From the NCBI RefSeq assembly GCF_001021505.1, contig NZ_LDPO01000015.1, positions 62,001-126,000 of the forward strand: a stretch of DNA of 64,000 nucleotides. Direction: 5' to 3'. Position numbers and translations under genes: made by a program. Shown here one piece after another: positions 7,446 through 14,845 of this stretch (positions within the stretch are counted from its first letter, which is position 1; each line of letters starts with the position of its first letter). This DNA comes from Mycolicibacter heraklionensis (GTDB lineage: Bacteria; Actinomycetota; Actinomycetes; Mycobacteriales; Mycobacteriaceae). Below the pieces are notes generated by a model. It saw only the letters and a list, made by a program, of their open reading frames with translations, did no database searches and was not told the origin of the DNA.

Positions 7446-8243
7446 GCGCAGCCCGTCTCGGTCGGCATCGGTGACTCCGGAGGCCCGCAGGAAGCCGTCG
7501 AGGGAGCCGAAGTTCTCCTCGATCGAGCGTTCGGCGGCATCCAGGTAGTCAGCGCGCACACCGAGCACCTCGTCGGAGAGGCGCGCTTCGGTGAAGGTCA
7601 GCACCTCAGGGGTGATCTCCGCCTCGGGCCGTGACCGGATCATCTCCATGATCCGGTCACGCAACACCGGCACCGCGGCGTTGCTGCGCAGATAGTCCGC
7701 GATGACGGCATCGCGGTCCACCCCGGCCGCCCGCAGCACCACCGCGACGACGAAGCCGGTGCGGTCCTTACCGGCGAAGCAGTGGGTCAGCACCGGCCGG
7801 CCTTCTGCCAGCAGCGACACCACCCGCTGCACCGCCCGGCGGGATCCGGCGAGCGTGGGGAAGCGTTCGTACTCCTCGAGCATGTAGCGGGCGGCGACGT
7901 CGGCGGCGGAATCCTCGTCGGGCTTCTCGGCCATCATGTTGCGGAACGCATCCTCGTGCGGAGCCGAGCTGTCCGGTGATTGGTCACCGGCCAGATCCGG
8001 GAATGGCAGCAGGTGGATGCCGACACCGTCGGGCACCAGCCCTGGGCCCCGGCGGGTGACTTCGCGCGGAGATCGCAGGTCGGCCACGTCAGCCACCCCG
8101 AGCCGCCGCAGTTCTTCGCGGCCCTGTTCCTCGAGGCGACTCAGTTCGCTGGACCGGAACAAGCGACCCGGGCGCAGCGCGCCGGTAGTCTGCGAAACAT
8201 CGCGAAAATTCCACGCCCCGGGCAGATTCGGCTGGGAGGTCAC
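7428..8243 (-). CDS. ptpB: Protein tyrosine/lipid phosphatase PtpB
   Basis: A 271-residue ortholog of M. tuberculosis PtpB (Rv0153c), a triple-specificity phosphatase acting on phosphotyrosine, phosphoserine/threonine and phosphoinositides. The P-loop HCFAGKDRTGF carries the nucleophile Cys155 and Arg161 of the CX5R motif. The N-terminus PGAWNFRDV and FRSSELSRL are hallmark PtpB segments, and LLPFPDLA is conserved. GTG 8243 gives a length close to the 276 residues of PtpB. In-frame sequence continues upstream to 8399 but does not look conserved. M. tuberculosis PtpB is secreted without a classical signal peptide; whether this one is exported is unknown. Confidence 0.92.
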   Translation of the reverse strand: MTSQPNLPGAWNFRDVSQTTGALRPGRLFRSSELSRLEEQGREELRRLGVADVADLRSPREVTRRGPGLVPDGVGIHLLPFPDLAGDQSPDSSAPHEDAFRNMMAEKPDEDSAADVAARYMLEEYERFPTLAGSRRAVQRVVSLLAEGRPVLTHCFAGKDRTGFVVAVVLRAAGVDRDAVIADYLRSNAAVPVLRDRIMEMIRSRPEAEITPEVLTFTEARLSDEVLGVRADYLDAAERSIEENFGSLDGFLRASGVTDADRDGLRGALLG

Positions 8244-8293
8244 TCGGCCACGATAGGACACCACGCTGGCAGCGCTGCGGATCAGACGTGAAA

Positions 8294-8323
8294 CGACCCC
8301 TGATCCGCGTGAATCAGGGGTCG
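8294..8323. terminator. Hairpin downstream of the 47-codon gene
   Basis: CGACCCCTGAT at 8294-8304 and ATCAGGGGTCG at 8313-8323 form an 11-base perfect stem with an 8-base loop. It begins 24 bases beyond the stop of the reverse-strand small gene at 8347 and precedes ptpB. It probably ends the small transcript and separates it from ptpB. Confidence 0.65.
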
Positions 8324-8346
8324 CCAGCGAGGTTCGTTGTGGCCGT

Positions 8347-8490
8347 TTAGATCGGCGGGTAGTTCTGCGGGGGGTAGCCGCCGCCACCGTCGACGCCACG
8401 AAGACCCCACGTGAGGTACTTGAAGAAGAACTCGGCCTCGTCGCTCAGCTCGTAATCCGGATTCGGATCGTAACCGTAACCAGGACCCAT
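8347..8490 (-). CDS. Small conserved mycobacterial protein (47 aa, Rv0157A-like)
   Basis: A 47-codon gene begins at ATG 8490 after AAGGGG spaced about 8 bases. The peptide starts with a Gly/Tyr/Pro stretch (MGPGYGYDPNPDYELSDEAE), continues with an aromatic FFFKYLTWGL segment and ends in GGGYPPQNYPPI. Its place next to an Rv0158-like TetR gene and its orientation match the small H37Rv gene Rv0157A. No function is known. The clean ribosome binding site, a terminator-like hairpin 24 bases downstream and the isolated position support a real gene. The FFFKYLTWGL segment may touch the membrane. Confidence 0.7.
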   Translation of the reverse strand: MGPGYGYDPNPDYELSDEAEFFFKYLTWGLRGVDGGGGYPPQNYPPI

Positions 8491-8623
8491 GTCGTCAACC
8501 CCTTAGTTTGGATTTCCACCAGTTTAGTCGGCCCGTCAACGCCGTAACAGCGGACTGCCTAGAATCCTTCCAACCAGTTGATTGACACGCCGATGACACC
8601 GGCCTGGCCGAAGAGTGAGGGAC

Positions 8624-9271
8624 ATGGCAAACGGCAAGGCTACGCCGGGGGGATCGTCCCAGAGCCCGTCTCGTCGCGAGGAGTTGCTCGCGGTCGCTAC
8701 CAAGTTGTTCGCCGCCCGCGGCTACCACGGCACCCGCATGGACGATGTCGCCGACGTGGTGGGGCTGAACAAGGCGACGGTCTACCACTACTACGCCAGC
8801 AAGTCATTGATCCTCTATGACATTTACCAGCAGGCCGCGGAACGGACGCTGGCGGCTGTCCACGACGATCCGTCGTGGACCGCACGCGAGGCGTTGTACC
8901 AGTACACCGTGCGTCTGCTCGACCAGATCGCGGTCAATCCCGAGGGCGCGGCGGTCTACTTCCAGGAGCAGCCCTACATCACCGAGTGGTTTACCGAGGA
9001 GCAGGTCGCCGAGGTCCGGGAGAAGGAAGCCCAGGTCTACGAGCACGTGCATGGCCTGATCGACCGCGGTATCGCCAGCGGCGAGTTTTACCCGTGCGAC
9101 TCGCACGTGCTGGCGCTCGGCTACATCGGTATGACATTGGGGGCCTACCGCTGGTTGCGGCCCAGCGGCCGGCGCAGCGCCAAGGAGATCGCCGCGGAGT
9201 TCAGCACGGCACTGCTGCGCGGGTTGATCCGCGACGAGACGATCCGGGTCGAGTCACCGCTGGGCGTGTAG
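8624..9271 (+). CDS. TetR family transcriptional regulator (Rv0158-like)
   Basis: A 215-residue TetR regulator. The helix-turn-helix reads MDDVADVVGLNKATVYHYYAS, closing on the usual YHYY motif. The C-terminal domain is rich in aromatic and acidic residues and resembles TetR_C domains of lipid-responsive actinobacterial regulators. ATG 8624 is preferred over GTG 8615 because it is followed by a short polar leader. The gene is divergent from the 47-codon gene, with 133 bases between them. Confidence 0.85.
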   Translation: MANGKATPGGSSQSPSRREELLAVATKLFAARGYHGTRMDDVADVVGLNKATVYHYYASKSLILYDIYQQAAERTLAAVHDDPSWTAREALYQYTVRLLDQIAVNPEGAAVYFQEQPYITEWFTEEQVAEVREKEAQVYEHVHGLIDRGIASGEFYPCDSHVLALGYIGMTLGAYRWLRPSGRRSAKEIAAEFSTALLRGLIRDETIRVESPLGV

Positions 9272-9280
9272 GCGGCCTTC

Positions 9281-9544
9281 CTACGGGGGAGGTCTGTCGC
9301 GGCGGGCGAGGTTGTGGGCGCGCTCGGCCTCGATGCACCGGAGTCGGTCCTGGGCGCGGGTGTTCTTGCGCGTGGGCATCATGACCTCACGTCCCCGATC
9401 CGAAGGTGGCGCGGTGGCCGGCAGCGACGTGGTGGGCAGACACAGGGTGGGGAACAGCAGGCGACGGCCGGGCCGAGTGGTGTAGTTGTGTCCGGTGGGC
9501 GATCGCCGGTCGATGGTGCCGTCGGGGTGGAGGGCGTCATTCCA
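9281..9544 (-). pseudogene. C-terminal remnant of a 13E12-type HNH endonuclease (DUF222 family)
   Basis: The reverse-strand reading contains RPGRRLLFPTLCLPT, REVMMPTRKNTRAQDRLRCI and a terminal ERAHNLARRDRPPP. These resemble the far C-terminus of mycobacterial 13E12-repeat HNH nucleases, which follows the HNH domain. The nuclease core and DUF222 are absent; upstream sequence is occupied by vapC in another frame. The reading still has its own stop at 9281-9283. This is a decayed fragment, probably left by recombination at the VapBC insertion. Confidence 0.6.
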
Positions 9545-9938
9545 CCGGATCGGCGATCCGGAACCCAAGTGCCACAGCCACGGACTTCATAGCCCCGTCA
9601 TGCGTGGTGATCACAAGATCATCGAGGCCGGAGCGCAACGCCGACGCGAGATGAATGGCATCAAGCGTGCGAAGGTGAGGGATGATTGCTTCCGCTTCCT
9701 GCAATACGGCGTGGTCGAGCGGGATCGTGTCGACATAGTCCAGAATCTGGTCGCGATCGGCTACCGGCAAGCTCTCCCGCCGCAACACGCGAGTGATCTC
9801 GGTGCGGAGGATGCGTGAGGAGACGACGCGCTCATCGTCTCTACCGGTCGTGCTGTCGAACCATTGGGCCGCTGACGCCGAATGGCCGAGCATGATGCGT
9901 ACTGCGACAGAGCTGTCGAGATAGTGGTATATCACCAC
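9537..9938 (-). CDS. vapC: VapC-type PIN domain ribonuclease toxin
   Basis: A 133-residue PIN-domain protein. YLDSSV carries the first metal-binding Asp (Asp8), ILRTEITRVLRRE gives the conserved acidic residue after strand 2, and LRTLDAIHLASAL contains the third conserved Asp. VapC toxins are Mg-dependent RNases that cut tRNA or rRNA and are held inactive by VapB. The GTG at 9938 overlaps the antitoxin stop by seven bases, the usual coupled arrangement. The 3' end runs next to the HNH nuclease remnant. Confidence 0.88.
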   Translation of the reverse strand: MVIYHYLDSSVAVRIMLGHSASAAQWFDSTTGRDDERVVSSRILRTEITRVLRRESLPVADRDQILDYVDTIPLDHAVLQEAEAIIPHLRTLDAIHLASALRSGLDDLVITTHDGAMKSVAVALGFRIADPVE

Positions 9939-10183
9939 GAGCCCTTTTCCTCGTCGAGAAGTTCATCGATTGTCGATGCCGTGGTGAGGTCATGCCGGGC
10001 GATCGTGCCGGTACGTGCGGGCCCGCCAGCCTTCCGGGGAATAAGGGCCGCCGACGAGACAGCGGGAACGATTGTGCCGATCCGGCGGTTGTGACGGGTC
10101 AGCGCGTACGGCTCGCCCCTTTCGAGGTCGGCGATCATCGAAGCAGGGTTCTGGCGCAGTTCACCAACGGAAATCGACTTCAC
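9932..10183 (-). CDS. vapB: VapB-type antitoxin of the Phd/YefM family
   Basis: An 83-residue antitoxin. The N-terminus MKSISVGELRQNPASMIADL is a typical Phd/YefM DNA-binding start, followed by PYALTRHNRRIGTIVP. The C-terminal tail, ending DELLDEEKGSW, would wrap the toxin. It is encoded upstream of and overlapping vapC. A pair of TTGTCTAC direct repeats lies 20-38 bases upstream of its ATG and is a likely autoregulatory site. Confidence 0.85.
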   Translation of the reverse strand: MKSISVGELRQNPASMIADLERGEPYALTRHNRRIGTIVPAVSSAALIPRKAGGPARTGTIARHDLTTASTIDELLDEEKGSW

Positions 10184-10203
10184 GAAGTCAGCGTACCAGC
10201 GAA

Positions 10204-10221
10204 TTGTCTACATTTGTCTAC
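10204..10221. promoter_or_regulatory. Direct repeat, candidate vapBC operator
   Basis: TTGTCTAC occurs at 10204-10211 and again at 10214-10221, a 10-base spacing of one helical turn. On the coding strand of vapB it reads GTAGACAA twice. Tandem sites on one face upstream of a Phd-type antitoxin are typical of autoregulation. The rest of the gap from 10222 to 10427 shows no supportable gene. Confidence 0.5.
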
Positions 10222-10427
10222 GATGTTGGACCCGAGACGGGGGTAGGCTCATGACGGGTCGGAGCTGTTAGCTCGCTCTGCCGGGCTGATCCCTGCCACC
10301 TGCGGATTCACCGTCACGGCATAGGTAGCTGACCTTGCAGGGGTGAGTCGGTCCCCAGGGGAAGTCGGCGGCGACAGGGGCTTGCTGGCGGCACCGCCGG
10401 CGATGAGTTCGGTCGGAAGACTTCGGC

Positions 10428-11327
10428 TCAGACCCCCGCGGTCTTGAGGTTGCGATCCAGGAATTCGAGCTGATCCGCGACCACCCGCTCGAAGGCGTCG
10501 CCGACGTAGATGTCGAAGTGGCCCTCGGGGTATCTCTTGACCGTGCCGCGGGGCGCCTTCGCGGCGTAGCGCAGCGTCGGTCCGGGCGGGGCGACCGAGT
10601 CGGTGTCGCAGACGCAGAACAGAATCGGGCAGGACACCTTGGCCGCCAGCCGGCCCGGACGGTAGGTGAGGATCTTCATCCCGATCCGCGCCGCGACCTC
10701 GTTGCGGATGGTCTGCCCCTCCGGGACCAGCTTCAGGTAGCCCGGGTAGGAGTCGGGCGTGCTCATCAGGGCGACGTCGCCGGGGCGGCCGGCGGTGGCC
10801 ACCATCACCGGGGGATTACCGAGCCGTGCGGCGGCCAGATCCCGCAACGCCAGCACGCTGATCCGCGCCGTGGTCAACGGCGGAATGGTGCGCGCCGAGG
10901 CGATCCCGTCGGTGAACGGGCATTGCGCCACCGCCGCCGCCACCGGCAGTCGCGCCGCGGTGGCGATCACGTGGCCGCCGCCGAATGACGTACCCCATAT
11001 GCCGATCCGGTTGCGGTCAACGCCGGCCAGGGTGTGCGCGAAGTCGACGGCGGCAGACCAGTCCGCCAGCTGCATACCCACATCGAGCAGCTGGCGGGGA
11101 GCGCCGTCGCTGTCGCCGAAGTTGCGGTAGTCGAACACCAGGCAGGCGTAACCGGCCGCGGCGAACCGCTCGGCGTAGGCATCCAGGCGCATGGTCCGCA
11201 CCGCGCCCAGGCCATGCGCCATGACCAGAAGCGGGGCGCCCTTTGGGCCGGCGCTGTCGGGGCGGTACAGCCAGGCGCTGATGCGGTCGGCGCCGGATCG
11301 AAACGAGACGTCTTCGCGGGTAGCCAT
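10428..11327 (-). CDS. Alpha/beta hydrolase
   Basis: A 299-residue serine hydrolase of the dienelactone-hydrolase/acetyl-xylan-esterase-like class. VMAHGLGAVRTM forms the oxyanion region, GTSFGGG is the nucleophile elbow, CDTDSVAPP holds the catalytic Asp and YPEGHFDIY the catalytic His. It has no signal peptide, so it is probably cytosolic; the substrate is unknown. ATG 11327 was chosen because MATREDVSFRSG is a normal family start; in-frame sequence continues upstream across the divergent gene. It is divergent from the FAD oxidase at 11364. Confidence 0.85.
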   Translation of the reverse strand: MATREDVSFRSGADRISAWLYRPDSAGPKGAPLLVMAHGLGAVRTMRLDAYAERFAAAGYACLVFDYRNFGDSDGAPRQLLDVGMQLADWSAAVDFAHTLAGVDRNRIGIWGTSFGGGHVIATAARLPVAAAVAQCPFTDGIASARTIPPLTTARISVLALRDLAAARLGNPPVMVATAGRPGDVALMSTPDSYPGYLKLVPEGQTIRNEVAARIGMKILTYRPGRLAAKVSCPILFCVCDTDSVAPPGPTLRYAAKAPRGTVKRYPEGHFDIYVGDAFERVVADQLEFLDRNLKTAGV

Positions 11328-11363
11328 GCCTAAAGGTAGCCCGGTGTGTGGTAAACCGGCTTC

Positions 11364-12740
11364 GTGACCGGGGCGGTGACTCAAAGCCAGTTTCGGAGCC
11401 TGATTCAGAATCTGGCGGAGGCGGTGGGTCCCGCCTATGTCACCGACGATCCCGACGTGCTGGCCGGCCGCAGCGTCGACTACACCGGCCGTTACCGGGG
11501 CCGAGCGAGTGCGCTGGTGCGGCCCGGGTCGCCCGAGGAAGTCGCCGCGGTGCTGCGGCTCTGTCGCGACGGCGGCGCGCACGTCACCGTCCAGGGCGGG
11601 CGCACCTCGCTGGTGGCCGGCACCGTCCCCGAACACGACGACGTACTGCTGTCCACCGAGCGGCTGAACACCGTCGGTGCGGTCGACGTCGTCGAGCGCC
11701 GGGTGACGGTGGGGGCGGGTGCCACGCTGGCGGCGGTGCAGCGGGCGGCCGCCGATGCCGGGCTGATCTTCGGTGTCGATCTGACCTCCCGGGACACCGC
11801 CACCGTCGGCGGAATGGCCTCGACCAACGCCGGCGGGCTGTACACCGTGCACTACGGCAACATGGGCGAGCAGGTCATCGGCCTGCGGGTGGCCCTGCCG
11901 GACGGCAACCTGCTGCACCGACACAGCGCCGTGCGCTCCGACAACACCGGCTACAACCTGCCGGCACTTTTCGTCGGGGCCGAAGGAACCCTGGGCGTGA
12001 TCACCGAACTGGATCTGCGGCTGCATCCCCGTCCATCGCACCGGGTCACGGCAGTCTGCGGCTTCGCGGAGCTGAAGGCCCTGGTCGACGCGGCCCGAAT
12101 CTTTCGCGACCTCGACGGCATCGCGACGCTGGAATTGATCGACGCCCGCGTCGCGGCGCTGACCGGGGAGCGGCTCGGGATCGCCGCCCCGGTGCGGGGT
12201 GACTGGTTATTGCTGGTGGAACTGACCGGCGACGCCGACCAGGCCGATCGCCTCGCCGACCTGCTGGCGCAGGTGCGGTGCTGCGACGAGCCGGCGGTGG
12301 GCGTGGACCTTGCGACCCAACAGCGGCTGTGGCGGGTGCGTGAGGCGGTCGCCGACGTGTTGGGTGCATTCGGGCCGCCGCTGAAGTTCGACGTGTCCCT
12401 GCCCCTGGCGGCCGTCGCCGGATTCGCCAAGGCGGCGAGCGCGGTGGTGCGCCAGCATGCACCGGAGGCTCTTCCGGTGCTGTTCGGCCATATCGGTGAG
12501 GGCAACCTGCACTTCAACGTGCTGCGGTGCTCGGCGGCGGCCGAACCCGAGTTGTACGCGGCGATGATGGCGTTGATCGCCGACTGCGGCGGCAACGTCA
12601 GTTCCGAACACGGGGTAGGCAGCCGCAAGCGGGCCTACCTGACGATGTCACGCGGGCCGGACGATATCGCCGCGATGCGGACGATCAAGGCAGCGTTCGA
12701 TCCGACCGGCTACCTCAATGCCGCGGTGCTCTTCGACTAG
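11364..12740 (+). CDS. FAD-linked oxidase, GlcD/D-lactate dehydrogenase type (Rv0161-like)
   Basis: A 458-residue flavoprotein with an N-terminal FAD_binding_4 domain and a C-terminal FAD-oxidase C domain. FAD-site features are VTVQGGRTSLVAGTVP and GGMASTNAGGLYTVHYGNMG. The C-terminal domain has FGHIGEGNLHFNVL and SSEHGVGSRKRAYL, whose His and Arg residues mark the active site of 2-hydroxyacid dehydrogenases. It would oxidise a D-2-hydroxyacid such as lactate or glycolate; the precise substrate is not visible. In H37Rv the homologous gene neighbours adhE1, but here an 11-kb cluster intervenes. Its TAG stop shares CTAG with the convergent TetR gene. Confidence 0.88.
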   Translation: MTGAVTQSQFRSLIQNLAEAVGPAYVTDDPDVLAGRSVDYTGRYRGRASALVRPGSPEEVAAVLRLCRDGGAHVTVQGGRTSLVAGTVPEHDDVLLSTERLNTVGAVDVVERRVTVGAGATLAAVQRAAADAGLIFGVDLTSRDTATVGGMASTNAGGLYTVHYGNMGEQVIGLRVALPDGNLLHRHSAVRSDNTGYNLPALFVGAEGTLGVITELDLRLHPRPSHRVTAVCGFAELKALVDAARIFRDLDGIATLELIDARVAALTGERLGIAAPVRGDWLLLVELTGDADQADRLADLLAQVRCCDEPAVGVDLATQQRLWRVREAVADVLGAFGPPLKFDVSLPLAAVAGFAKAASAVVRQHAPEALPVLFGHIGEGNLHFNVLRCSAAAEPELYAAMMALIADCGGNVSSEHGVGSRKRAYLTMSRGPDDIAAMRTIKAAFDPTGYLNAAVLFD

Positions 12741-13273
12741 TCGCGGTGCTTGATGCCGACGGCCTGACGCAGCTGGGCGAGGAACTGCTCGGAGTCGTCG
12801 CTGCGAATGATGTAGTGCGAGATGGCTATCCGGATCGCGGCCGCCGCCTTCACCGCGGCGTCCGGTCCGGTCAGCATCCGCTGCAGACCTTCGCGCATCG
12901 GCACGATGATGCGGGAGAAGTCGGCGAGCACATGCTTGGGCTCGATGTCGATCATCCGCACGCCCGTGTACGAGTGCTGATAGTCGACGATGAAACGCAG
13001 TGCGGCGTCGAGCCTTTCGGTGCCCTTCAGTCCGTCGGTGGCACGGGCGATCCCGCTGTCGAAGATGTGCCGCTCGTAGCGGGAGAACGCCGAGACCAAA
13101 TCTTCCTTCGACGGGAACCATCGATACAGGGTGGGGCGCGAGACCCCAGCCTGGGAGGCCACCTCGGACAAGCTGAGCTTGGTCATGCCATTGCGCCCGA
13201 GCACCTCGGCGGTGGCCGCGAGGATCCGCTGCCGGGTCGAGCTGTCGGGGCCGTCCACCGTGCTGCGGGTCAT
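12737..13273 (-). CDS. TetR family regulator of the adjacent catabolic cluster
   Basis: A 178-residue TetR protein. The helix-turn-helix LSLSEVASQAGVSRPTLYRWF ends with the TLYRWF signature. The C-terminal domain is helical and of unknown ligand. ATG 13273 is 10 bases from a TTACA-N14-TGTCA inverted repeat. The same repeat occurs at two other divergent promoters in the cluster (15739 and 17391), so this protein is the likely repressor of the whole set. That assignment is inferred from position and symmetry. It converges with the FAD oxidase gene and shares its stop bases. Confidence 0.88.
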   Translation of the reverse strand: MTRSTVDGPDSSTRQRILAATAEVLGRNGMTKLSLSEVASQAGVSRPTLYRWFPSKEDLVSAFSRYERHIFDSGIARATDGLKGTERLDAALRFIVDYQHSYTGVRMIDIEPKHVLADFSRIIVPMREGLQRMLTGPDAAVKAAAAIRIAISHYIIRSDDSEQFLAQLRQAVGIKHRD

Positions 13274-13283
13274 AGCGGAGACT

Positions 13284-13307
13284 TTACAAAAAATAGCGAG
13301 AGTGTCA
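13284..13307. promoter_or_regulatory. TetR operator site 1 (TTACA-N14-TGTCA)
   Basis: TTACA at 13284-13288 and TGTCA at 13303-13307 are separated by 14 bases. The flanks ACT before and CGCT after are the same as at site 2. The site is immediately upstream of the TetR ATG and 125 bases before the divergent SDR-like gene, which suggests autoregulation. Confidence 0.65.
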
Positions 13308-13432
13308 CGCTGGTTCGGTGCCTGGACATCGTTCCTCACCGTCACGGGCCCCTGGGATCGGGCCGTAGGGCAATTATTGTGATCGAAGCGCCGCAAGTCA
13401 CGTGCGAGGAACGCACGCATCCGCCGCGAGCC

Positions 13433-14032
13433 GTGATGATCGTCATTGAAGCGGCCGGGATCGGCCAGGTGGCCGCGGCCCAGTTGGCCGCGCAAGGACA
13501 CCTGGTTTTGCTCGGCGGTCGACACTTCGAGGAGTCCGAGCGGTTCGCCGCGCAGCTTCGAGACCGCGGCGGCAGCGCCTTCGCCGTCCACCTCGACCTC
13601 GCCGACCCGCGGTCGATCAACCAGTTTCTCGCCGCCGCGCACTACCTCATCGGCACTCCGGACGTGCTCATCACCGACGCCGGGCTCGTCGGCCTGCCGG
13701 GCACGTGCGTGGAGGGCGCGTGCATCGGAGCGCAAACCCTTGCCACCCAACTGATTCCGGCCATGATCGCCCGGGGCAGCGGTGATGTGGTGCTGGTCGG
13801 CCCGGAGTTCGCCGGGGTGCGCTGCGCCGCCGTCCAGCGCAAGGTCGACGCCTGGCTTGCGGCCTTGGACGCGGAATTCGTCGGCACCGGGGTGCGGGCC
13901 TCGGCCGTGCGGTCGGCCCAGCCGGGCGCGGTCGGGTTCACCGCTGAGGCCGGGCGCCTGCTCGCCGGGATGGCCACCGAGTCGCGGCTGCGTCTTGTCG
14001 AGATGCTCCCGGCTGTGGGAGCGGCCCGCTAG
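13433..14032 (+). CDS. Atypical SDR-fold protein lacking the usual catalytic motif
   Basis: About 199 residues with a Rossmann-like pattern of short-chain dehydrogenases: an initial MIVIEAAGIGQVAAAQLAAQ, HLVLLGGRHFEESERFA and an LIGTPDVLITDAGLV segment. The first Gly of GxxxGxG is replaced by Glu, the NAG motif is DAG, and no YxxxK is present (AAVQRKVDAW lies there). It may be a non-enzymatic or decayed SDR. The start is uncertain; GTG 13433, ATG 13436 and GTG 13379 are all possible. It is divergent from the TetR gene and overlaps the thioesterase stop at its end. Confidence 0.6.
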   Translation: MMIVIEAAGIGQVAAAQLAAQGHLVLLGGRHFEESERFAAQLRDRGGSAFAVHLDLADPRSINQFLAAAHYLIGTPDVLITDAGLVGLPGTCVEGACIGAQTLATQLIPAMIARGSGDVVLVGPEFAGVRCAAVQRKVDAWLAALDAEFVGTGVRASAVRSAQPGAVGFTAEAGRLLAGMATESRLRLVEMLPAVGAAR

Positions 14033-14835
14033 CGACGACGCAGCAGGACGGACTGCTGGATGCCCGCCACCGCGCCCTGCTGGTCGAACAGGGTGCCGAT
14101 GGTCGTCCCGATGCCGTCGGGGCCGTAGTTGGTCTCGGCGCGGATCCCGATCCACTCGCCGTCGGGAATCCGGTGCACGTGCACCACCAGGTCGGTGTTG
14201 AGGAACGTCCACTTTCTGATGTCGAGCTTGGTGCCGACCCCGTTGGCGTCGTCGGCCACCGCGAACAGCCGCTGCAGCGGAGTCATCCCTTCGCCCTTGA
14301 CCAGGTCCACGATCGGCGAGATCCAGGACTCGCCGGCACCGGGGGCCAGCGGCGTGGTCAGCCACCGCCAGTCCAGGCTGTGCACATAGTTGCGGTCCCA
14401 GTTCTGCTGCATGTTGTTGCTGCAGGCCTCGCTGACCGGCCGCAGCGGGGGAGCCGAGGCGTGCTGCACGTCGCCGGTGTCCAACGTCTGCAGCCGCCAA
14501 CCGGTCGCGCGGGCGACCGGTCGCGGCAGCTGGTCGGGACCGGGTGCCAGCATCTCAGCGCTGACCAGTTCGATCTGCTTGCCGGCCCGGTCGACCTGTC
14601 CGCGCACCCACAGCGCGCCTTCGGCCGGCACGGGCCCCAACAGGTCGATGCTGACCCGGCTGAGCCGGGTCTCGTCGCGGGGCTCGAGTCGCTCCAGTGC
14701 CCGCACCAGCAGCGCCGAAACCGGTGCGGCGTGCTGAATCTGAGCTGACCAGGTGCCGCGCACCAGATCGGTGGCGGCGAACTTCTCTCCCCGAGGATCG
14801 AACGCGTCCAGCAGTTCGTAGTAGGAGTCGGTCAT
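14029..14835 (-). CDS. Thioesterase family protein (acyl-CoA thioesterase-like)
   Basis: A 268-residue double hot-dog protein of the 4HBT_3/TesB-like class. An N-terminal domain begins with GTWSAQIQHAAPVSALLVRA, which resembles the acyl-binding helix GG-x-AA region. A second domain contains WTFLNTDLVVHVHRIPDGEW, a characteristic strand of these thioesterases. It would hydrolyse an acyl-CoA, probably with an unusual acyl group. It starts 10 bases after the SMP-30 gene with AAAGG upstream, so the two form an operon controlled from the 15739 operator. Confidence 0.8.
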   Translation of the reverse strand: MTDSYYELLDAFDPRGEKFAATDLVRGTWSAQIQHAAPVSALLVRALERLEPRDETRLSRVSIDLLGPVPAEGALWVRGQVDRAGKQIELVSAEMLAPGPDQLPRPVARATGWRLQTLDTGDVQHASAPPLRPVSEACSNNMQQNWDRNYVHSLDWRWLTTPLAPGAGESWISPIVDLVKGEGMTPLQRLFAVADDANGVGTKLDIRKWTFLNTDLVVHVHRIPDGEWIGIRAETNYGPDGIGTTIGTLFDQQGAVAGIQQSVLLRRR

Positions 14836-14845
14836 CGAATCCCTT

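Noticed and set aside
10222..10427. Possible further nuclease-gene remnant between vapB and the hydrolase
   Set aside because: A reverse reading gives a Pro-rich peptide, but no convincing match to the 13E12 family or another gene could be made.
12737..14500. Reverse open frame extending the TetR gene upstream to 14500
   Set aside because: The TetR protein begins normally at ATG 13273 beside its operator; the extension crosses the divergent SDR-like gene and the thioesterase and has no homology.
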